Below are positions 1-12,000 of a DNA stretch of 64,000 bases, piece after piece (within the stretch, counting starts at the first letter, position 1; each line of letters starts with the position of its first letter). This DNA comes from Mimachlamys varia. Its lineage: Eukaryota > Mollusca > Bivalvia > Pectinida > Pectinidae. The translations under genes and the position numbers were made by a program. The notes under the pieces were generated by a model. It was not told where the DNA came from, did not search any database, and saw only the letters and a program-made list of their open reading frames with translations. The stretch spans positions 53,152,322 to 53,216,321 of the forward strand of contig OX392528.1 of NCBI GenBank assembly GCA_947623455.1. Reading direction: 5' to 3'.

Positions 1-41
1 GGACATGCTCCTGGGCACTGTTTTCTATCAGCGTGAACACC
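1..41 (-). CDS. PSME4: PSME4 coding exon 15, cut by the window edge
   Basis: Residues 545-558, [14 protein letters not shown], aligning with CFGLIESSTLEQT of the human protein. The exon continues past base 1. Confidence 0.88.
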
Positions 42-3000
42 CTGAAAACAAAAATATTGTCAATCCATTGAATCTTCTGTTAATCAGAAACTAATACCTA
101 ATTAAGACAATATTATCAACCAATTGGATCTTCTTTTAATCAGAAATCTGATACCGATTTCACAAAATCCTATCTCAGTGCTACCTTATTTTTTATGTAC
201 ATTAAATCTTGACAAATTTAATCTTACCAATTTACTTTTATTTTCTTACTTCAAAAAATCACAGAAGACCGATAAATAGCATTTCAACTGACCTGTCAAA
301 GAACTGTAGGACAAAATCTTCAAACTGAGCAGTTGCTGAGCACAGCTCTTTTTCTTCCTGAAAATAACAAAGAGTAAACTATTTTGAAGCCTGCTTAAAA
401 ATTGGTTGTGTCAACTTTATATTAGGAGCATCAGCAAGCTCATGTACAATTGAAGCTGTGTTAAGAAACCATCCTTGTGAAATCCAAGAAGTTGTCTCTG
501 ATCACAGGTGATATTTTATAGAGGGTCAGTTTACAGCAAAGACACTACATTAAAAGTGGCCTCTTAACATAGGCGGTCTCTAAAGGAGGTGGCAAAATAT
601 GCAGGTTTGATAGTAAAATGACTCCGACACTGTCTGATACATCTTCACTCTATTACACATAGAGAATTAATTAAAGTAACTAAAATATTTACCAAAATAC
701 ATTTGACCTGTGACTTTAAATATGTATTTTCTCAAATTTTCAGAAAAAAAGAAAGATCTCTTCGCATGTCCAATTCAAATTACATTGTATAAAGTGTAAT
801 AAACCATCAACCTACCACAATCTCAGGTTTGGCTATCTCATTAAAAACAAACAACCAAATCAAACTCAAATTTTCACAGATTTAGAAGAACCAGAACTTA
901 CCTCTGTGAGGTCATCCCTCACAAATACAGCCTCGGAGCAATCCACTATTGGCACTAGAGTAACAAACGTCGAGATCATCTGGAAAGTTATCTGAAATGA
1001 AAAGAAAATTTGTTTTTAATTTAAAATCTCTCAAAAATGTCTCAGTGACTACAAAATAAATCACTTCTTCCCATGGTTGGGTGTTTCTTGTCTATAATGC
1101 TTATGATTTCAAGATAAATTATTAATAAGATTTTGTTGTTGGTAACCATATACAAAACCAAGGGTCCCAGAGTGTGATATATTCTTTATGGGAATACAGC
1201 ACTGACATCAAAAGCAACATATGTATTAATTTCATGTTTAGTCAGGAAAATTTAATTAATTTGACATCTTACAGTTTTTGATTTTCTATTTCAAGAATCA
1301 GGTATGAACAGATTTTCAAATAAGGAGAAAAAGAGTTTAAGCATCTAATTGGAGATCTCAACAACTTGTACAATGGAACAACATCCTTAAAACAATAAAT
1401 GTATATTTTTTTCTGTCAAATGATGCACTGTTCTTTTGATATTTTCTCAGCCACGTCACGTACCAGGCATTTCTTAAAGTCGTTTGGGTCAATTCCTGGC
1501 AGGGACAGATTAAGGACAGGCAGCAGGTGAGAGCGGCCCTCTGGGTACCAGGACCGATTATTTAACATGGGTCTTGCCACGGCCACAATACAAGTCATAC
1601 AGGCAATCAGGCGATGGGGCTCAATCAGATTCTCCATGGCGGGGTACATTCTGGAACACAACAGACCAATGTTACTTTAATATGTCCTTAAGAAAAGAAA
1701 TAAATACAATCATGAACAAAACCGGTCCTTCTATATCTAATGATGGTACAACATCCGTAACTTTATCTACCAAGACCTCACTAGCCCAAGTCTACACCAC
1801 TGTGACATGCAAATCAGAGAGTTCAATGATGATAAATTAGAGATGTAATTTCAACTTATTTCAAAATGTGATTCTTAATTATGCTTATGAAAAAGATTTC
1901 TTTCCACAGATGAGATTGGAATTCACTCATTTTTGGAATACTTACTTTTCTAACAGTGTTGGAATGATGATCTCTGGTCTCATGTTGGACAGGTGTCGGA
2001 GGGCGATGGCAGAGTCGTGACTGCCGTACTTGCTAAACATGGAGACGAAGACGACCGGCTTCATACTCTCCACAAACCTGGTGATGTCATCTTCAGACAA
2101 CTTGTAGGAATCATGAACTTTGTTTTCCCAGGAAGGCTTTTGATATCTCTCCCTGTAACATGGTCAATTAATAATTTTTCATGCATGTCCATTCATACAA
2201 AATTTAACCTTGACTAACTATGACAACTAAATTCAAATAAGTTGTAGAACTTGACAGTGTGTTGCTATGATGTGAATACTAACCAAATCTAGACGGTGTT
2301 CCTGAGACATCTTGTACACAAACGTTTGACCCTTTAAATTGACCAATGACCACCAAACTTTTATCAGGTGTAGAACTTGATAATGTGAATAGGAACCAAT
2401 CTAAGCAGGAATTTTTAAGATATGTTGTACACAATGTCATCACACACAGACTCACTCATTCACGCACAGACAGACAGATGAACAGACATATGCATACACA
2501 AAGTGATTACAATATAACCCCTTACCTAAGTGGTGGGTATAACTTACCTGTGTATCCTCTTCACAAACAGACGAGGGAATGTCATCAGTAGTCCACTCAG
2601 TTTCACCTGCAAAAATAAATACACAGTTAAAGGCCCAATATACGTAACTTTCGGCAAAAACTTGAAGTGAAAATCAAGCCTAATAACTTATTATATGTAT
2701 AGATTTAGTTAGGATTAACTGATATCAGCAATATTCAAGATGAATTCTTACACGGTTACCATTACAGCAGTTGAAACACGGTATTTGTAAACACGCGTCC
2801 ATTTCTAGCTGTCTTCTACCTTCGGTTTGTTGTTGAAGTGGGCAACACCTGATTTATTTTCAATTCTTTGGACTTTTTTGTCAAGAATTTCTTGTTAGTT
2901 ACCACTCAGGTTTACTTCGTTTTAGATTTATTTTTGCATGGTTATCAACTGGATTTTTACATTATTTTTTTGGAATCCCGAAAAATTTCTTGAAGGTACG

Positions 3001-6000
3001 TATATTGGGCCTTTAAAGGCATTATGTATCTGACAAGTTGTGTTAATTTATTCTCATTTACTTTTACTGTTTAAAGTCCTACCGGTATTTACAGCTACAG
3101 TCATGTATGTATGTGTACCTAAGACCAAGAATGTTTGTGTTATATGCTGATCGGATGCCAACTTTATGGTGCTATCTTCCAGAAATCTTGTTAAGGTCCC
3201 GTAATTAACTTCGGATAGTTGTTTGATTTCTCAAATATGTACAACTGATAAACCTTAGGGTGTAAGATTACAATTTAATATCAAGTTATTCCTATTTTGT
3301 ATAATATATCAGAATGTGGAATATATAGACAGATAAGGTGATGGAATAATATTTATCACTTTAAGGGCGATCCATAATGAAACATTTCTTTTTTATCTCG
3401 ATCACATGTAGAAGTCAGACTAAACAAGAAATCACTTACATTCCACTTCCCTAGATTGGAGGGATGGTAAAAAGTCTGCAGGGTTTTGAAGATCTTGTCC
3501 AAATAATCCTGCACGCTAGATTCACCTCCCTGTCAGCATGAAAAGAAACATTTGAGAAAAGTTCAAGAAAATCAATTGTTTCAAGCTAAAAATCTATCGC
3601 CCCAACCAGCTTAGACCATCAATATACAAGTGAAATTTCTTTGGTATAACTAGTGTTGGAAATCACTTGAAAAATCGTGATAGATCATCAGCGTTACACA
3701 AACGACTGATGATCGACTAATGATCGATTATTGAAGAAAAGAAAAATGATGAGTTAAGACATAGTACAGTATAGCCTAAATATCATTCAATGAAATTCCT
3801 GATCAGTCGAAGAACTAGGCCTAAACGTGTCACGAACCGAACACAGTATCAGATCAGTCACACTTTCAAAACAGTCACAGTCAAAACATTTAATAAGTCG
3901 AAGATTGACACATTCCCAGTACCTAAACCTTAAATGTTTAAAACAGATAGTCGTGAGATGATATTTATTTCTTCACACCTTCAGTTCAGTACTGCCATTT
4001 TGTTAATGTGTCTCATGCCGCATTATAAAAGCTACATCAAAACACTTGTTCTGATTGGTTGCTGGATAGAGCACTTGACCAATCAGAGATAATGTTACGT
4101 AGGACTACGTTTTTTTGTATAAACAGACTTCCGCAACCATGTTGTCAGTATTCATTGAAGAAATTAAGATTGGCCAATGTGAAAAGCATGAAAAGCTAAA
4201 ATTAGTCAAACCATGATCGATCATGATGAACAGTGACCGATTAATCAATTTTCAAGTACAAAAGACTAGATGTCGACTAAATTGATTAATTTGGAACAGC
4301 ATTAGGTATAACACTTATACTGTTGATGTCGCCAATGTTGCCTACAAAGCAACAAATCAGTCGAGACAAAAGCTGTTCCCTTAGATTGTTTATAATCATT
4401 CAACTAAAGAATTTCAAAAGATCTGCAAAAGCCATTCTTACCAGCAAAGAGATAATCCACTGGACCGATGAAAACCCGTTGTAAGTGTTATTTGATCGGC
4501 CCACCTTTGGTAGGCGAGTTCCAACAGGCAAATTAAAACTTCGGAGAAAACGGTTGAAGATCTGAAATAACAAATATCAGGAACTAATACAACAATATAT
4601 TATTTTATGACATGAAATATTAAGTATCTTGATTTATTTTTACATACAATGTGATGGATATGATTTGATAACAGATCCGTCAAATAAAATATCATGAAGT
4701 TTTTTTTTTCCATTTCAAAATATTTCTTATTCTGTTCTATGATACAATGGATTAGGCAAGAGGCAAAGCCTATGAGCTCCCTCTTCTAATTATAATAAAA
4801 TAATCTCTTGTGTCAGGCCCATCAAAATATGTCCTGGTAAACAAGCAGCTGAAAACTTAATGTAACCAAGAATAATGCTGTACGGCTCAAAAGTTTGTGT
4901 TTATAAAACAAATTGAAATATTCACAATCCAGTTTAAAATCTATGAACAACGTTTCTGAACTAAATCAAGTCTGATTTAAATTTGATGAAATGAAATAAA
5001 TGCCAGTATGTACATTGACTTACCTGGGTAATATACGGACTCCAGTCTATGTAGCCGATGTTGTCATTTGCAAGACGGGAAAACAGGTTAACCAAGCCCT
5101 ACACGAACAAAGTTAAGCATGTACATATACAATAAGAAATGCAGTGATCAATTATTTTTCATGTGTCTTTTCAGTTGTATTGCCAAAACAATGGGTCCCA
5201 CAATGTTCTATTTAACCAGTTTGGGAAATTCAATAGGTCCTTTTCGACCAAAAGTCTATGAGTAAAGGACATGGTGGGATGCAAGCATATTGAAATATTA
5301 ATACCGTTTTGTAAACTGCTCTAAGATTGTTAATGCTGACAGAGATAATAAACTTACAGATTCCCATTTAGGATTGTTCTGGAATGATATCCATATATCC
5401 ATGAACTCGCTGAACCAAAGTCTGAAATATAACAGTTATGTAATTACTAAATGGATTATATCCAACAATATTATGGGCATCTTTTTGCTGTAAAATTGGT
5501 CAAATCTGTAATTGATAAAATTGTTCTATAAATACATGAATACAGTTCTAATCTGTTATCAGTAAAACCTGTACAACCTGTTATCAGTAAAACCTGTTTA
5601 ATCCTTTATCTATAAAACCTGTATAACCTGTTATCAGTAGAAACCTGTATAATCTGTTATCATTAAAACCTGTATAATCTGTTATCAGTAGAAACCTGTA
5701 TAATCTGTTATCATTAAAACCTGTATAATCTGTTATCAGTAAAACCTGTCTAATTTGTTATCAGTAAAACCTGTATAATCTGTTACAGTAAACTCCACTT
5801 AATGTCACGTCGGTTAATATCACTTTTCGGTTATTATCACGTTTTCTTCATGCACCGTTTTTCCTGCTATATAATCTATGTAATGCCATTCTTTTAATAT
5901 CACTTGTTTCCAGGTGGATTTCGGTTAATATCACTTTTTTTGGCCACTGTCACGCAAAAATTACAGGTAAATGTTAGAAATAATTTCATATAAATGCCCC

Positions 6001-9000
6001 GGGGACCCGAGTTTCACACCTGAAATCGCTATGTAAACAACGCCGTGGTCAGCTGCGTCTTTTTCACACCTACCTGATCACTGCCGTACTAGTCGAACAA
6101 TAGATTGACTTGGCATACCGGAGCAAAGATTACACCTTTGGGTGAGGGAACCCATACTTTTGTAATCTTATATAACGCCATGTGTGATTTAATGAGTTCC
6201 TAACACGAGTTCCATTTTTCTTTTCAGCTCGTCTTAGATTGAATTCACGTTGTCGTGAAGAAGACTTAACAAGTGGATGGTCTTCCGTAAACATGACGAA
6301 ATATTTATTGAAATTAAAATAAGAAGTGTCTTTTAAACAATAAGTGTCCAATTAATTAATTTAAGCTAGAATGCAGAGATATCGTCTTTGTTTTGATTTT
6401 TAAATAGCCAAAGTACGACGCCGAAATGACGTGATTCTAGGCCGGCTGGTGAATAAATATAAGTGCCGAGGCTAAATCTTATCTCGTGGTTGTTTTATTT
6501 GCATAGAGGTCATCCAATGAAACGTCACGTTTCAAAGGTAAAAGTTCATTTCGCGGTAGCGCTATACAACCGACAAACTCTGTGAACACGATGTCGCACT
6601 CGCAGCGAATATCTAAAGAAATTAAACAAACAACAGATTTCACAAGCGAAAAACCAGTATACATATCAAGATAACGGTAACAAGTGCTAATTGTAATGGG
6701 GTACCATTACAGATGTCCCCCAAACTACCCCTTTGGTCGGAACTGATGAGCCCAATGAACTCACAATGGAAATATAGCTGACACCCCATATATCAGCGGT
6801 CATGTTGACGAATTAGGAAACGGAGGTTACGACAATGTCCGTGGTGTCCTACTACAGTTATATATAAAATTTCATTGAAATCGGACAATATATAAATTTC
6901 GACCAATCAGAAGCCACGAAACAGCGGCCATGTTGACGAATCACGAAACGGAGGTTACGACAATGTCCGTGGTGTCCTACTACAGTTATATATAAAATTT
7001 CATTGAAATCGGACAATATATAAATTTCGACCAATCAGAAGCCAGGAAATAGCGGCCATGTTGACGAATCACGAAACGGAGGTTACGACAATGTTGTTGG
7101 TGTAATACTACACATAAATATTAAATTTCATTGAAATCGGACAATATATAAATTTCGACCAATCAGAAGCCAGGAAATAGCGACCATGTTGACGAATCAG
7201 GAAACAGATGTGACGACAATGTTGTTGGTGTAATACTACACATATATATTGAATTTCATTGAAATCGGACAATATATAAATTTCGACCAATCAGAGGCCT
7301 CCATTTTCGTTTCGGTGGCAACCAAACTTAACGAAAATGTTACCATGTTATTCAGCATCCCTTAAAACACCCATGTACCAACTTTTACTGAAATCGGAGA
7401 CTGAATTTTGAAAACCGGAAATTAGCTCTGGCGGCCATCTTGGACTTCCGGTCGCGAAAAAACAACCCGTTTTCACACACCCCGCCCCTAATGAGTATGT
7501 GTGTGAAGTTTCGTGAAGATCCGTCCAGTAGTTTTTGAGAAAACGGTCGGAAACCTCCGCGGCGGAAGAAAGTGGAAGAAACAAGAATAATAATAACAAG
7601 TGCTAATTGTAATGGGGTACCATTACAGATGTCCCCCAAACTACCCCTTTGGTCGGAACTGATGAGCCCAATGAACTCACAATGGAAATATAGCTGACAC
7701 CCCATATATCAGCGGTCATGTTGACGAATTAGGAAACGGAGGTTACGACAATGTCCTTGGTGTCCTACTACAGTTATATATATATATTTCATTGAAATCG
7801 GACAATATATAAATTTCGACCAATCAGAAGCCAGGAAATAGCGGCCATGTTGACGAATCACGAAACAGAGGTTACGACAATGTCCATGGTGTCCTACTAC
7901 AGTTATATATAAAATTTCATTGAAATCGGAAAATATATAAATTTCGACCAATCAGAAGCCAGGAAATAGCGGCCATGTTGACGAATCATGAAACAGATGT
8001 GACGACAATGTTGTTGGTGTAATACTACACATATATATTGAATTTCATTGAAATCGGACAATATATAAATTTCGACCAATCAGAGGCCTCCATTTTCGTT
8101 TCGGTGGCAACCAAACTTAACGAAAATGTTACCATGTTATTCAGCATCCCTTAAAACACCCATGTACCAACTTTTACTGAAATCGGAGACTGAATTTTGA
8201 AAACCGGAAATTAGCTCTGGCGGCCATCTTGGACTTCCGGTCGCGAAAAAACAACCCGTTTTCACACCTCCCGCCCCTAATGAGTATGTGTGTGAAGTTT
8301 CGTGAAGATCCGTCCAGTAGTTTTTGAGAAAACGGTCGGAAACCTCCGCGGTGGAAGAAAGTGGAAGAAACAAGAATAATAATAACAAGTGCTAATTGTA
8401 ATGGGGTACCATTACAGATGTCCCCCAAACTACCCCTTTGGTCGGAACTGATGAGCCCAATGAACTCACAATGGAAATATAGCTGACACCCCATATATCA
8501 GCGGTCATGTTGACGAATTAGGAAACGGAGGTTACGACAATGTCCTTGGTGTCCTACTACAGTTATATATATATATTTCATTGAAATCGGACAATATATA
8601 AATTTCGACCAATCAGAAGCCAGGAAATAGCGGCCATGTTGACGAATCACGAAATAGAGGTTACGACAATGTCCGTGGTGTCCTACTACAGTTATATATA
8701 AAATTTCATTGAAATCGGAAAATATATAAATTTCGACCAATCAGAAGCCAGGAAATAGCGGCCATGTTGACGAATCATGAAACGGATGTGACGACAATGT
8801 TGTTGGTGTAATACTACACATATATATTAAATTTCATTGAAATCGGACAATATATAAATTTCAACCAATCAGAAGCCAGGAAATAGCGGCCATGTTGACG
8901 AATCATGAAACGGATGTGACGACAATGTTGTTGGTGTAATACTACACATATATATTAAATTTCATTGAAATCAGACAATACATAAATTTCGACCAATCAG

Positions 9001-12000
9001 AGGCCTCCATTTTCGTTTCGGTGGCAACCAAACTTTATGAAAATGTTACCATGTTATTCAGCATCCCTTAAAACACCCATGTACCAATTTTTACTGAAAT
9101 CGGAGACTGAATTTTGAAAACCGGAAATTAGCTCTGGCGGCCATCTTGGACTTCCGGTCGCGAAAAAACAACCCGTTTTCACACACCCTGCCCCTAATGA
9201 GTATGTGTGTGAAGTTTCGTGAAGATCCGTCCATTAGTTTTTGAGAAAACGGTCGGAAACCTCCGCGGCGGAAGAAAGTAGAAGAAACAAGAATAATAAT
9301 AATAATAAGAAACCGAGCAAAAACAATATGTCCCCCCACTTCGTTTGGGGGACATAATAATAAGAAACCGAGCAAAAACAATATGGCCCCCCACTTCGTT
9401 TGGGGGACATAAATATTTACGGAGTGTCATGATTTCAAAACACGAATTTGATGCAGAATACCAGCCACTTGTATGCCTAACGTTACATCATTACAGTAGG
9501 CCTACTGCAGTAAACAATCGTAGTACGTTTCGTCCCTGGTTTCGTGTGAAGCTAGCCTACTGATAATATTACGTACGAACAATATATATGAAAATAAGTG
9601 CATTCCAGATTAAAACCAAAGATTATACTGTTACTGGAGTGAAAAAAACATTGTTAGTGATAAAATATCTTTATTCAACAATCTTCTCTGTTGAGTCACA
9701 GCACTACGACATTTAACCAAGTCCACTTCCGGTTTTGAGGGCTGAAAAATGTCAGAAAATACGTTTTCTTTTAATATCATGTTCCGGTTAATATCATGTT
9801 TTCCCCGGACAAATGATGAGTGATATTAAGCGGAGTCTACTGTATCAGTAAAACTTGCCTAATCAGAACAGAGATAAGAGTAACAACAACACTCATGTAT
9901 ACAGGTTTAACATGATCTGTGGCCACCTACTTCCAGCCATGTTCCTGCTGATCTGGTGGGAGGTTTGTCGGGAGGAAGTACTCAAAGTAGTGGATGGCTT
10001 TGATGTTAGTGACGTCAAATGGACACATCAAGGGTCTCCACTCTTCCAGCATCTCCTTGGTTGCTTCCAACGGAAAATAACTACAAAACAAAATTGAAGG
10101 TTTAGATTGGATTCTCAAATAACAAGTTCTTCTTAAAAATGAGAACAATATTTTTTTGAATTTGACATTGTTTTAATACACTATTTTTAAATGAGTGAGC
10201 TAGCACTTAATAGATTATATCTAACACTCATCTTTACATTGAAAATTTATAAAGAAAAACAAACCTGTACACCTAAAGGTTATCTTCCCATTTCAAATGG
10301 AACAAGAAACATTTTCTTGTGTATGTAACTTATTCCAAATGCATATAATATTTAACAGAATGGTAATTTGACTGTAATTACAACTTGTCTATTATTATAT
10401 CAGTTCTAAATATTAGTTTGCCATCACTTAAAATATAAGAATTTGAAAATTTAATGTAAATTTAATTAAAGAAGTCTTCAGATGGATAAATCTGACAACT
10501 CCACGTTTCAAAGAATGAAGACTTACTGTCGACAGTATTTTATCAGGTTCTTCAAGACATTCTCTACATTTCTGCAAAGGAAAAGACAAAATGTACATCA
10601 ATGAATGAAGAATTTCTCTCCAACTACACTAACATATTTGTATACACAGTAGCCTCCCTTTAACTATGTTAAAATAGATTTCCATTGATACGTACAGACC
10701 ACTTGTAAAATTTTATTATTAATCTTCATTGAAATAAAGGCAGGAAATTAAACCCAACCCTGGACAGAAGTGATTTATTTTGGTATGCCAAGGTCAGGGA
10801 GATTTTTTACCACAACACTTAAACCCCTTTTTGAACAACTGAGTCCAGATATTTATACTATCACCCTAACCAATATGGTGCTACAATGTACCACCAAAAT
10901 AAAACCTGTAGTCTCAGGATGGGAAGGATTTTGTTTTCAAAAATAGTCTTTAGCTTTTTCTAAACAAGAACCACAATCTATTGCCAACACTAGCATCCAT
11001 TACATTTATCTTCACAAGCACCACAATCCATTGCAAACAAAGAACATCAATTAAACTTTTGTTTGTGAATTACTACCTCCTGATCGAAAATAATTATTTT
11101 ACATTTCACATGCTTGCAATTCGAAATAAAGTGAAATTTTATTTAACTATCAATTAACATTAATTGTGTGCAGTGTACCACAAACCATTCATTAATATCA
11201 TTTGGAAATTTACTTAAAATTTCTGTTTAAATAAAAAACTTATAAATTTCAGAATTTAATCATAGGAATATTCCATATTTGTAACAGTTAAAATTAAATC
11301 ATGTTGGCAGTGATAAATGGACTATGGTTTAAAACTGATCGTGACTTACGGAGGGAACAACTGCAGGCCATGAGGTTCGTAAGGAGAATATGCCACGGCT
11401 TCTACAAGCTGGTACAGTGGTCGCCAGGGCAGACACAGATCTTCTCTTGTCAGCAATTTCCTCTTTCTAAAAGTTATAAAAAAAAAACACATACACACGT
11501 CTTCAACAATGAATGAGCTCATTTGATTCTGCATTTATACAAGTCTCAACCAAAACCAATGGTTGGGGAGATGAGATTGAATCTTTTCCGCTGCTAGGTA
11601 ATGTATATATGTATGAACTTAATTTTTAGAAACGAAAACATGCCAATTTGGATTTGGAATGGGGTAAACATCTGCAAGTATTTCCATTCCAACTGCGATA
11701 ATTGCTGAGGGAAATCTAGGAAGCATTTCACAAAACTCATAAATCTAAATATTCCATGCTAAATGCTCTCCAGCAACAACTTTTCTCAATTGATAGAGTC
11801 CCCATTTAGAGTTTGGAGGGTCCTAGGTTCGATATTCCAGTCTTGCCGTACGTACTTCTTTCCCTGTTGCAATGCTTGTCTGTGACAAACTCCATCCTGC
11901 TTAGATTACTGTGTGATTAAACCTCTATTTACCTACTTCACAAGACTAAGATCTAGAGGACATCCAAAACTTGGTTGCAAAATAGTGTTGTCTTGGAGGG

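Noticed and set aside
6130..6664. Transposase remnant in the left arm of the 5784-9844 element
   Set aside because: Two minus-strand frames (61 and 73 codons) have basic stretches, but I could not see a DDE triad or a helix-turn-helix pattern.
7348..9430. Repeated minus-strand frames of 80-106 codons
   Set aside because: Two are spaced exactly 789 bp and copy the higher-order DNA repeat. No domain, no conserved start context, several overlapping frames.
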